Origin: Mesostigma viride
Taxonomy: Eukaryota > Streptophyta > Mesostigmatophyceae > Mesostigmatales > Mesostigmataceae
Assembly (NCBI GenBank): GCA_009746045.1
Contig: RPFO01000175.1
Coordinates: forward strand, 3,541,231-3,605,230
DNA length: 64,000 nucleotides
Reading direction: 5' to 3'
Positions 34,940 through 44,870 of this stretch are shown piece after piece. A program made the position numbers and the translations under genes. The notes below the pieces were generated by a model. It saw only the letters and a list, made by a program, of their open reading frames with translations. It had not been told where the DNA came from and searched no databases. Positions within the stretch are counted from its first letter, which is position 1. Each line of letters starts with the position of its first letter.

Positions 34940-35080
34940 AGGAACCTGTACCTCTCCAGGTGACCTGGGGCCACACTGAACCTGGAGATCACCCTCTTGT
35001 TGCCCAGATATAAAATCTGCATTGGAGCACCTGGCCTCCCCCTTGGGTGAATTAAGGTGTGTAGGGGTTGCCTCAGACAG

Positions 35081-36190
35081 TCACTGCTCCTTGTTGTCTT
35101 CTTGCTGACTGCCCTTTGAAGGCTGGCCTGCCTGGGACTTGTTGTTGTTCTTCTTGTTGTTGTTGTTATTCTTGTTGCTGCCCTGGCCCTGGGACTTCTT
35201 GAAGCTGGGACACTCCTTCTTGATGTGCCCCCACCCCTTGCACAGGTAGCATTGTATCTTGGACTTGCCCTGGCCACTGCCCCCGTTGTCAGACGCGTTG
35301 CCCTGCTTGGGCTGACCACCCACCCGCCTGAACACCGACTTGGAGTGTGACCTCCTGTCAGAATCAGGTGAATGATCTCCCTTGCGCTTGTTGGTTGCCC
35401 CTACGCCCTCCTTGGCTTCGGTCAGCCTCAGACGTCTTGGAGCCACCCTGGGTACGCCCACCTGCCTGGGTAGCCTTCACTGCTGGCACTCCACCCTCAA
35501 ACAGCTCCTCTGCCTCGAGTGCTTGTTTGATTATGACCTTGTAGGCCTTGAGGGTTGAGTGTGGGGCACACATGACTTTAAGGAGCCACGTGTAGCCTTA
35601 TCCAGCCCAGAAACCTTGAGCCAGTTGGTTAGGGCTATGTTATCAGCGACATTAAAGCCGTGAGCCCTGCCCTCCTCAACCATCTTACAATAGTTGAGAA
35701 GTTCTGGATCAGGTCCCCTTGACCTCCCACCCTTGATACTTGTCCTGCCAATGGATGCCGACCTTCTTTCGTTGGTCTTCCAGCAGCTCCTTCAGCTCAG
35801 CCACGTACAGTGCCCAGGCCTTATTGGCCTTTTGCACTCCCTGGTTAGGTCCTTAATCTGGTCAGTACACTTGCCAAAAGTGCTACTTCCTATCCAGATT
35901 TGATAGTAATTTGTACCACCGTACAAGCTAGGGAACCCTTCCAACCCCTCCACAAACTCTTCAGCCTGCTTAGGCTTGGAGTCTGAGGTTACAGGCTGCA
36001 GCTGATTGACAATTAAAAGACCCTGTGTGGTGAGATCAAAGCCATGAATAGCTTGTGCATTATTAATATTGTGAGGAAGGTTGGTAATCTCTCCGGTAAC
36101 CCCCACGTCATCTACGTGAGCGGTTCCACTACCAGCACCCCCATTATTATTCCCACTGGCTGGACCCTTGCTACGGCGTCCCTCAGCCAT
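35081..36190 (-). pseudogene. Copia-like element 2: gag
   Basis: The start at 36190 follows a leader of about 900 bp. A region resembling copia gag (TNYYQIWIGSSTFGKC, DQIKDLTREC) is followed by a CCHC zinc knuckle (CYLCKGWGHIKKEC) and an Asn/Lys-rich tail. Broken. Confidence 0.7.
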
Positions 36191-37088
36191 CCTGCACTAC
36201 CAGCTATTCAAAGAACACCTTAACAAAGCAGCAGAAAATATGTACAAAATTTTTGTGTCGCCACTGCCGCCTGCGCCGGTGTCGCTGCCGCCCCCGCGAA
36301 TTGCCGCCGAAATTCGACAAAAAATGTCGACGAGTACTGCAAAAGAAAATTAGGCCGACCTAGTAGTCAAGGCCCCTGAAGTCGCAGTACGTGTATACGA
36401 ACTCACGATCCTCCATATCCAGCTCCGGACCTGCACCGGTATGTATTAAAACCGGTGTGCTCCCCGCCGCGTAAGTTGCGACGCGCCGACGCGCGACGAG
36501 GCGCAGAGGATGTGTAAAGATCGTCAACAATTCCCACCCCGCGGGAATCCACTCTCGCACAGATGCGAGAAATGCCACCAGGTTAATTAAAACCTGGCGC
36601 TCGCGACTGCGTACGCCGCGAGTGAGCAGCGATAACACGCGAGATCCTGAAACAAATTTGTCGACACCGCCGGCGCGCCCCCGTGCGTAGCGATGCCCAG
36701 TTTTGCAGGTTTCTCTGGTAACCGGTGAGTGAAGAGAGGACGTTGTCCAACTCCTCAATGGCAGTCGTGACTTCGGTCACCGACCGCAAACCTCCCCGCA
36801 CCTGGACCGTAAATGTCGATAAAATGTTTCGAATCTGGTCCAACAGGTTGCGGATAGCCGGCACCAGTGCTGGCAAATCGGGGTCCTCGGGGTTATCCCC
36901 GAGCAATGGTGAGCTGCGCGCTGCTGACGATGAAGCTCGTCGAGCGAATCGTAACTTCGTCGAGCAATTGCTGCCACGACGGCGCAGTCGGTCTTGACGA
37001 AGGACCAGCCGGCGGAGCGGCTATTTCCTCATCGTCGGAATCCGAATTCTTCAGAATTTGGCATCTTTTTGACAGAGCGTGTAATACG
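36191..37088 (-). other. Leader of copia-like element 2
   Basis: Lies between the 5' LTR and gag. It has coding-like patches (an acidic SDSDDEEIAAPPAGPSSRP near 37050 and a helical PAIRNLLDQIRNILSTFTVQ near 36850) in no single frame. It may be a decayed extra gene or a structured leader. Confidence 0.35.
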
Positions 37089-37705
37089 AGTTGTGAGGGT
37101 GAGAATGCCACGAATTCCGCCATGGTTCTTGCAGGAAGTTGCCTTTATTAATAACAAGGAAACACAGACGTAAGTCACGTCACTTCCAAGACTGCACGCA
37201 GCACAGACGACAGGGTCGCAGTGCCAAGAGAACGTGCACGCAAGAACTAGCGTCCCGGTGTGACCAAGTCACTCATATAGCTTGCTAGGGACGCGTCCAA
37301 GTATTCAGCTGCACTGTCACAGCTGAACTGTCAATCAATTGATTACACAGACTCTGGCACGCCTTTGGCGCGCAGATCTATCAATTGTCCATACGGCTAG
37401 TCCTGTGGACCTATCCGTACACTAGTCAGCATCAATTGTCTCATAGGTCCTGGCGCGCTACAGTGCGCCTACCTATCAATTGACCATCAAGTCCTGTACA
37501 AGTCCTGTCAACGTCCTGCGGACTATCAAAGTGACACTTGTACATCCTGTGTCCGTACGCGCCCACAGTGGCGCGCCGGGTACTGTCGGCACAGCTTAGG
37601 AAACGTCATAACTTTTACGTTCCTTAACCAAATGAGGCGTTCAAGGTGCCGTTGGAAAGAGCGTAACAATCTCTATCCATCTAACGTAAATCCTTTACGT
37701 TAACT
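37089..37705 (-). repeat. 5' LTR of copia-like element 2
   Basis: 617 bp, partner of 28536-29152, followed outward by the GAATG target duplication. Confidence 0.92.
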
Positions 37706-38190
37706 GAATGATCGGGTGTATAGGGTACCATGGGCATCGGTGGCAGGCTATAAGCAAGGGGATAGCATGGAGAGTGAGCTGGCAGCCAACAGGGAACTGG
37801 GGTGGGTAGTGAAGGATAATGCGCCTGTCGTAGCATCTGAGGTGGTACCCCACGGGTCGCTCCCAGGGGCAGACACAGCTACACCCCCCCCCTCCCCTGG
37901 GCCCCAATATGACCCCGTGGATGGGTGGGATGAGGATGGGGTGGGTTTGACGGGACCTAGTGCACGTAGTGACTCACCTCCTGTGCTAGCCACGGATAAT
38001 GTGGGAGGCCCGCCTAGCGTGGCCTCGCCGGAGGGTCAGGGTCCTGCCCATGCGCCTCGCCCACCTAGGGACCTGGCTTCAACGGTCACGGCCTTGTGGC
38101 GTGCTCAGGCGCTTAAAGCGAAAGCTGCATCAGGGGTGGCTCAGGTCAAAACTCTCTCACAGGGGGTCAGGCCGGTTAAGCTAGTCAGCC

Positions 38191-40239
38191 TTGTTTCCTA
38201 CGTGTAGACCGTGGCAGCTGGTGGCTGTGGACACGCAAGCATCCGTGTCTATTATCTCTCGTCGGGCAGCCACCCTGTATCCAGTGCTAGAGTCGCCGTA
38301 CAAATCGGTGACCGACTTTGCAGGCACTTCGGCATATCAAGTTACCGGGATGGTGGTGCTGCCGGTGTTGGGCATTGACACGCCGTTTCACGTCGTGGAT
38401 GGCTACGAGGATGTGGCCTTGCTGGGCGAACCTTTCGTATCATACCCGGGGTTCTCAGTGTCCGCTGACTTGCTGTCAGTCGCGGGGGTGGGCAGCATCC
38501 CGCTTCGCGAGTACCACGCTCCATTGGGGGTGGTGGTCGGGCAGCCCGGCGTCGTGCGGCGCTTACCGATGGCGGCGTTTTCCACACCGCCGCTCGTCCA
38601 GTCCATCATTCAGCCTCAGGATTGGCACCCGCGCAGCTTCGGCCTCCACTCACACTCACTGGCGGCGGATAGCCCTGTGACGTGGGAGCAACTTGTCCTG
38701 GACTGTCAAGATCCTCTCAAGTTTGCTTTGTGGCGCGACGCGTTCATTCGAGCCAAGGAGCAGTGGCGAGAGCGCGAGGTCTACCGAGGATTGGAGAGTG
38801 TGCCAGCCGGGGCCACGCGGTTGCGGTTGAAGTTCGTGCTCACCTACAAGCCGGACGAGACCAACTCTTCGGTGGTGTTCCGGGTAAGGCCCGTGGTCAC
38901 GGAGACGAAGGGGTCCTCCCCGCTGGATGCCAAGGATCTTTATACCCCTGGGCTCAACCATGTTTCGCATCGGCTACTGACGGTCATCTACTTGGGCAAG
39001 CGGAACGCGGGCAAGGACTACGGGATGTGGTGCGGTGACTTTCAGCGGGCATTCCTCCACAGCGACGCTGGGGTCGCGCAGCAAACATGGCGAGGCACCC
39101 GCTACGTGGTGAAGGTCCCGGTGGTCTGGCAGGATGGCACCATTGGCAGCGAGTATATCGAGCTGTTGACAGGGGTGGAGGGGCTGCAGAGCTCTCCCAT
39201 CATCTTCCGCATTTCCGCGGAGGAGGTCTTGCAGAGCTTAGGGGCCACGTACCATCGCGCTGATCCTAACTTCTTTGTGGTCCCCACCGGCGTCCCTGGC
39301 GAGCCAGCCCTCTTTGTGTGGCATGGCGATGACTTCAAGCTGGTGGCACCTCGCACATTTGCTACCCAGTTTCTTGCTGCAGTGGCGGCTAAGTTTCCCC
39401 TGGGCAGGGCGGTGGATCATGAGGAGGGTAAACCCGTGGTGTTTTGCGGCGTGCAGTCTACGTTGCAGCGGGATTCGCATTCTGGCGAATGGGTCATGCA
39501 CATGCAGGATAGCCGCAACTATGTGGTTGACCTGCTGGCCGACCTCCCGTCCCCGCTGTTGGCGACCCATGGGCCCTCGGTTAAGGGCAAGCTCGGGTGG
39601 TTGGCGGACACGGTGGCACCTGATTTGGCAGTGCTCGCTCGCCTGCCCGATGATGTGCTGGAAGGACTAGGGTCCATTCATGTTCGGCGGCAGCTGGCCA
39701 TGACGCCCGGCATTGTGCTTCGTGGGCTTGACTGCTCACAGCCGGTGCACCTCGAGATAGTGACGGATGCTAATCTAGAGACGCGCACAGTCAGCCAAGT
39801 GCGGGCCCGCATGGGGGCGCTGTTCTTTATCAGCAATGAGGGCCAGCCTGGCATGTTGTTAGATTGGTACTCGCGCTTGCACAGCCGCATTGCCACTAGC
39901 CCCAACACGGCTGAATGCCGGGGCATTGTTTCAGCTATCTCTCATGGCATGTGGCTGCGGTACTTGCTGGGTTGGGTATTTGGCTCGTGTGGGTTCACTC
40001 TTCACTGGACTAGCACGGTGCACACTGACTCACAAAGTTGTTTGGCTTTCCTTGACAATCCCTATGCGCGGTCACAGGACGTTGATTACCTCGTACTCGC
40101 TGAGGCGGCCTCCTGCGTCACGCGTCTCCAGCACATCGCGGATGAACTCAATCCCGCGGATGCACTCACCAAGGAGGCGCGGGAGGCTGCCCCGCAGTAC
40201 GCAGTGTTGCGCAAGCGCATGACGATGCAACACCCGTGA
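38191..40239 (+). CDS. Copia-like element 1: protease-like domain, reverse transcriptase, RNase H
   Basis: A 682-residue open frame. Residues about 10-110 are the protease-like domain (AVDTQASVSIISRRA, VALLGEPFV). From about 200 comes reverse transcriptase (LRLKFVLTYKPDETNSSVVFRVRPVV, LYTPGLNHVSHRLL, MWCGDFQRAFLHSDAGVA, LFVWHGDDFKLVAP). RNase H follows (LEIVTDANLETRTVSQVRAR, TAECRGIVSAISHGMWLRYL, VHTDSQSCLAFLDNPYARSQ) and ends with LNPADALTKEA. This confirms the order integrase, protease, reverse transcriptase, RNase H for this element, since integrase ends upstream of the nested insertion. Confidence 0.88.
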   Translation: MFPTCRPWQLVAVDTQASVSIISRRAATLYPVLESPYKSVTDFAGTSAYQVTGMVVLPVLGIDTPFHVVDGYEDVALLGEPFVSYPGFSVSADLLSVAGVGSIPLREYHAPLGVVVGQPGVVRRLPMAAFSTPPLVQSIIQPQDWHPRSFGLHSHSLAADSPVTWEQLVLDCQDPLKFALWRDAFIRAKEQWREREVYRGLESVPAGATRLRLKFVLTYKPDETNSSVVFRVRPVVTETKGSSPLDAKDLYTPGLNHVSHRLLTVIYLGKRNAGKDYGMWCGDFQRAFLHSDAGVAQQTWRGTRYVVKVPVVWQDGTIGSEYIELLTGVEGLQSSPIIFRISAEEVLQSLGATYHRADPNFFVVPTGVPGEPALFVWHGDDFKLVAPRTFATQFLAAVAAKFPLGRAVDHEEGKPVVFCGVQSTLQRDSHSGEWVMHMQDSRNYVVDLLADLPSPLLATHGPSVKGKLGWLADTVAPDLAVLARLPDDVLEGLGSIHVRRQLAMTPGIVLRGLDCSQPVHLEIVTDANLETRTVSQVRARMGALFFISNEGQPGMLLDWYSRLHSRIATSPNTAECRGIVSAISHGMWLRYLLGWVFGSCGFTLHWTSTVHTDSQSCLAFLDNPYARSQDVDYLVLAEAASCVTRLQHIADELNPADALTKEAREAAPQYAVLRKRMTMQHP

Positions 40240-40616
40240 GCCACACAGGGTTACGGCTCGGGCGCTTTATGAATACAGCCATAACTCACCCTGTGTTGCT
40301 AGCATTCACGAGTATCTTGGTGGTAGTTTTTTTGCTTGTCATGACCATACCCTAGCCACGTTGGACGGTGCCTTGGGCCCGTCGGCGGGTCACTGGTCCT
40401 AATAAATGGGTCACCTTTTGTCTGGTGGCATAGTTGGTTTTTGCTCGCTACTTATTACATCACTATTCATGTGTGATCACAAGGGCGCGGGTCGATACCG
40501 TGGTGATTTTGACGGCCTTGAGGCCCCCTTGAGTTCCCTACCTTAGAGGGTTTTGTATGGTCTGCATTTGATGTAATTATTTTGATAATTAATCAAAGAA
40601 CAAAAGAGTATGTCGG

Positions 40617-40961
40617 AGTTGAGTAACTCTAGAGCCCTAGGATCTGGCTCTGAGTTCCCCATGTCCGTCCGCACGCCTTCCGCTAGCGTCCGCTCAGCCG
40701 CCGGCTATAATCCGGCGGTCCGATGCAGGCGACCGGTCTAAGGGCGGCGCCTAGGGCCGGCGCCACCTAGGCCCCAGTCCGGGGCCTTATCCGGGTCAGT
40801 ACGGACGGCTAGCTTGTCCCACGGTTACGGCTAACCGGATAGGGTTCGCTGGCTAAGACATAAACCAGTGGTGGGCCAGCTCCGACGGCAGTTCTCTGTG
40901 TTCACCTTATCCCAAGCTCAACGTGACCGACCGCCATAGCTGAGCCGGTCGGGCTTTAACT
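40617..40961 (+). repeat. 3' LTR of copia-like element 1
   Basis: 345 bp, one difference from 25623-25967, followed by CACGT at 40962-40966. Confidence 0.95.
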
Positions 40962-40966
40962 CACGT

Positions 40967-42000
40967 GCCTTGGATCCTTTTCCAAAGCCACCAGGCAAGA
41001 TCTGTTAGCTTCTTCCACACGAGTGACAACCCCATCCTGCCACTTCCCCCGCTTGCCTGGTATAGATGGTTCCTTCCACATCCTGACCTTCAGCCCCACC
41101 TGAGGCCTCAGCACATTCCAGTTCTTGTCCTTACGTCTCAGCTGGGCAAACAGCCTGTCTGCCTTCCTAAGACTGGCCTGCACCACGTTTTCAGGTAATA
41201 AGCTATACTGCAGGGCCAGGGGAGAGACAGCCACACCATCAAAGTAATAGTTAACCCTGTGGTTCAGCTGCTCCGAGCTATCCCCTTACACCAGGCTGCC
41301 CTCTCTAAGGCAGATGCCACAAGTGGCACTGTCTCTGCTGCTAGCACCACTGTCTTCACTTCACGTATGGATCTCTCTACAGCCCCTTGCTGCCCATGAC
41401 TCTCTCTGGGGACTACTACCAGCTTACAAGGCAGCTGGTCCTGATGCTTGAGCAACCAGTCAAACTGCAAGTCTGCCTGCACACTCTTGCACACCCCAAA
41501 CAAAGCCTGGGACCAGGGCCTTCATACCCAACAATAAGTGATGCTCCTGCATACCAGGCAGATCGTCTATCAGCCTATATCTACTGAACCTGTCCACCCC
41601 CACCAATATATACAAGCCCCTGATATGCTGGATATCCATCTGGATGTCGCCACGCTCCCTACACTGTAGCAGGCTCCCTAGCATGGGACTGGGGTGGGTG
41701 AACAGCATTCTCCTGGCAACCACAGTTCTCAGCAGCAGCCTGGCAAGCCTCCCACAAAGGCTCCCTTCCTAGCTTCCAAGCAAACGTTGCAGCCTGCCCA
41801 GAATGCCCAAACATGTGATGCAACCTATGGCCAGCCTCAGCATAGCTCATCAGCACTCTCTCAGTACTGACCTGGCGAGACGTCTGAACCGTGTGTGGGG
41901 ACACATGATCCACTCCTGAGGTTCCAGGGCTTCCCTGCAGGCCATCCTGACTCCCCAAGCCAGGTCCTGCACCCTGGACCGCTCCAGGCCCTTCCAGCAA
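40967..42000 (-). pseudogene. Copia fossil 0: integrase
   Basis: In reading order: the zinc region (HRLHHMFGHSGQAATFAWKL...CGCQ), the core (MDIQHIRGLYILVGVDRFSR, PRESHGQQGAVERSIREVK) and the C-terminal region (WKEPSIPGKRGKWQDGVVTR). It ends at the insertion point of element 1. Broken. Confidence 0.8.
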
Positions 42001-42199
42001 GGTCCCTTGGCCCTCCAGGCCAGCACCTCCTGGAGACCCACCTGACCTGCATGAGGAATAGGGAATTCAGCTGCAGCATTGTTATTGCAATCCAGTGGAA
42101 GAACAACATCTTTACACCCTTGGTGCTGCACAAGGGGCACACCCCCATCCTTATGTACATCCAGCACACCTTCCCCAAGGGGTGATTGACTATTTACAG

Positions 42200-43650
42200 G
42201 GGATGGCGTAACTAGTCACTGCTGCCCAGACTGGCCGGCCCCTGCCCCAGCAGGCTTGGCCTTCCTGTCAGGGCACTCACGACGCCAGTGACCTTCCTTG
42301 CCACACACAAAGCATGCTCCACCCTTCTTCCCAGACCCAGCCCCACCCTTGCCAGGATTCCCCTGGCCTCCTTGAGACTGCCCACCCTGCTTGCCCTGGT
42401 TGCCTTGAGCTTGGCCCTTGCCTTGCCCCTGGCCACCCTTACCCTGCTGACCACCAGCCGGCTTGCTGGCTCCCAACCCCTCCTTGGGAACCTGCACCCT
42501 TGCCACCCTGAGCCCCCTGCCTTTGGCGCCTGAAGCGCCTACGCTTGTTAGGCCTTGCCCCATCACGGGCTGGGTACTACCCGGGGACATCACCTTGGCC
42601 CTGCACAGCGGAGGTGGCATTGCTGCCATGGGACTGGATAGCCTTGCAGGCAGGATCTGGCTTCCTGATGCTGAGGATTACAAGCTCCAGAGCACGCAAG
42701 GAGCCATCAGTCTGGTTAAGAAACATGCGGGCACTGTTCCTACCATCCACACTCAGACCCATACGGTCCAGGAAATAGTCTGCTAAGGCCCTATCTGTGA
42801 CCAGGACTGAGCCATACTTGGCCCCCTTGTCCCTGATACGGTTTAGCCTAGCCCATTCCTCTGCCACAGGGCCCACTATCTCAAAGGTGTCATACTGGTG
42901 TTTGTAGTAGTTGGTGAGGTTGAGAACCTTGTCATGCAGAGAACTCTTCCCTCAACCCATCCAGGAACTGTGCCCAAGTTAGCTTATCCTTGACAGCCGT
43001 CCTAGCCTTCTCCCTGACACGCTCTGAGGAATCCCTGTTGCATGTGGACGAGTGGAACACCTGCACTAGGTTGACAGTGGGGTCCACGGAGAGCACAACC
43101 AACTCCATGTCCTCTAGCCACTTGTCTAATGCTTCCTGTGCTAGTGGTGGGTTAAGAGGCTTCTGCCCGTTCATGACAGTAACTGCGGCTCATGTGAGGC
43201 CTCAACCCTGGCACTGCCTTCACTGGCTCCCCCACAGCGGGTGTCACAACAACAGCACCACTAGGGCCAGCAGGCGTAGGGGAGGGCACATCAACATGAA
43301 GCCTCTTACCATTGCCGTCAGCGGAGGCATCCCTCTTATGCTTCTCCACGGCTGGTTGCCCGTTTGCCATCGTCATCGCGTCAGATGGCCATGTCACCCG
43401 CACCTTCCGCGCCTCCTCCACCGCGTCCTCGTGCCGTCTCTTGCTCCCTGGCCGCTTTCCCCCATCGCCGTCGCTGGTAGGGATAGCCTCCCCCACCAAC
43501 TGCTCCTTGTCCTTCCTAGGCTCCTGGCTTTCCCCTGCCGGCGCCTCCGCCTCGCCCTTGTTGCCGTCGCCCGGTTTGCCACGAGGCATTATATACAGTA
43601 TGGCGACACAACAACACAAGCGAAGGGAAAAGAAGAACAAACTCAAGCGC
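42200..43650 (-). pseudogene. Copia fossil 0: gag
   Basis: The N-terminal part (43600 region) is Lys/Glu/Pro-rich. The middle part resembles copia gag (EALDKWLEDMELVVLSVDPT, YFLDRMGLSVDGRNSARMFL). A CCHC zinc knuckle (CFVCGKEGHWRREC) follows in a Gly/Gln-rich tail. Broken in several places. Confidence 0.75.
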
Positions 43651-43679
43651 TGGCACTGCCTGAAGACACTAGGAAGTCG

Positions 43680-44060
43680 GGTTCTGAGAAAAATCTCAGG
43701 AATCCTGAGATTTCCTGATTTTTTTCTCAGGATTCCTGAGATTTTTCTCAGGATTCCTGAGATTTCCTGATTTTTTTCTCAAGAAATCCTGAGAAATCCT
43801 GAGAAAACCTGAGATTTTCTCAGGATTCCTGAGATTATATCAGGACTTTCTCCTGAGAATCTTGAGAAGTGCCTGAGATGCGTCTCGCCACACACTGAGA
43901 AACACTGAGAATCCTGAGAAAATCCTGAGATCCTGAGAAAAATGTCGGAACAACACAAAAAATCTCAAGATCTTGAGAAAACCCGCTGAATCAGAAAAAA
44001 ATCAGGAAAATCAGGACACTTAGCATGGCACAAAAAATCAGGAAAATCAGGACACTTAGC
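43680..44060. repeat. CTGAGA/TCAGGA satellite in both orientations
   Basis: A dense run of TCAGGAATCCTGAGA-type units with TTTTTCTCAGG spacers, and the inverse, forming many overlapping hairpins. At its right edge a 34-bp piece (CAAAAAATCAGGAAAATCAG...) is repeated in tandem. It sits where the 5' LTR of copia fossil 0 would be expected. Confidence 0.7.
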
Positions 44061-44493
44061 ATGACACTTGAGAACTCTCAAGTGCATGAAGACAGGACAC
44101 TTACGCATTATATGTGGATGCAGAAATGATGCAGTTGACACACATGTTCATTGGAAATAAAGAAATATAATGCATGGTCCGGATTCTCCCGATTTCTGGC
44201 CTGCGCTGGTTGTCTCCTTGATAATGCAGTGCGACAAGCACACAACAAGTTACATTACAGGCATCATTGCCAGAAATGTAATCAATGCCACTCCTCATCA
44301 GTGTATGCAGCACTGTCAGAGTTGTCCGCATAATTTACTACAGCATGCTGCCTCTCACTTCTCCTTTGTGAGGGAATGCATGCCTCACCGTTGCTGCTGA
44401 ACGACGAAACACTAGCTATGTCATCAGGGCTCGATGCGCTGACACTAGCCGCTGCCATGGACTTGCCAGCAGTGCGGCTCTTGCCACGCGAGC

Positions 44494-44870
44494 GGTTTGG
44501 TAGTGCAGCGGCTGTGTGTGGTTCTACCAAACGACTTTGAGAAATATGTGCCTACTCCATGGCCCCACGTGAGCACGTGCAAAACTCAAGGTATTGAAGA
44601 GGCCGCTATCAGCTCACATCAATCGGAGCACTACAGAACAGCATTGGGGCAATTACAGAACAGAAACCCGCAACCTTCAACCATCTTTACGTCATCGCAG
44701 CTCCGTCCGGAGTCATGGTTCATGGCGGCAAAGACGGGGTTCGGTATAGGCGCAGCATCACTTACATTCTGCAAGCGCCCCCGCTACTTGCCCCGATGGG
44801 GCCATGGAGTAGGCACATATTTCTGAAAGTCGTTTGGTAAAACCACACACAGCCGCTGCACTACCAAACC
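44494..44870. mobile_element. Fold-back (long-TIR) element, 377 bp
   Basis: The first about 75 bases (from GGTTTGGTAGTGCAGCGGC) and the last about 73 (ending GCCGCTGCACTACCAAACC) are near-perfect inverted repeats with few mismatches. No clear target-site duplication was found, so the superfamily is open. The middle holds no coding sequence. Confidence 0.75.

Larger units (their letters stand above)
28536..37705 (-). mobile_element. Copia-like LTR element 2, nested in element 1
   Basis: A 9.2-kb minus-strand element with 617-bp LTRs (28536-29152 and 37089-37705) differing at about four sites, and a 5-base duplication GAATG (28531-28535, 37706-37710). In reading order: LTR, leader, gag (36190-35081), integrase, protease-like domain, reverse transcriptase, RNase H ending at 30103, a 950-bp 3' UTR, purine tract, LTR. 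A TTAA element (30975-32321) interrupts the reverse transcriptase. Besides that it has about four breaks. Recent. Confidence 0.9.
25623..40961 (+). mobile_element. Copia-like LTR element 1, nested
   Basis: A 15.3-kb span including a nested 9.2-kb element. Its two 345-bp LTRs (25623-25967 and 40617-40961) differ at one base, and a 5-base duplication CACGT (25618-25622, 40962-40966) flanks it. Parts in order: LTR, gag with two zinc knuckles, integrase, [nested element 28536-37705], linker, protease-like domain, reverse transcriptase, RNase H, LTR. Apart from the nested insertion it looks nearly whole, with perhaps one or two interruptions. LTR identity implies a recent insertion, though old enough to have received another element. 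Confidence 0.9.
20117..43650 (-). mobile_element. Copia-like LTR fossil 0 (outermost of the nest)
   Basis: A minus-strand element split by a nested 15.3-kb insertion. The 5' part, right of the insertion, is gag (about 43600-42200) and integrase (about 41950-40967). The 3' part, left of it, is a protease-like region (25598-25100), reverse transcriptase (about 25090-24046), RNase H (24065-23556), a 3' UTR holding a TTAA element, and a putative 3' LTR (20767-20117). The copy is broken, with about ten interruptions. The matching 5' LTR was not found to the right of 43650, so that end is lost or rearranged. It is the oldest copia-like element in the nest because everything else lies inside it. Confidence 0.75.

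Noticed and set aside
44282-44530. 82-codon minus-strand frame beginning in the fold-back element (MVEPHTAAALPNRSRGKSR)
   Set aside because: Its composition looks protein-like, but it starts inside the inverted-repeat arm, has no splice donor I can defend, and no homologous continuation.
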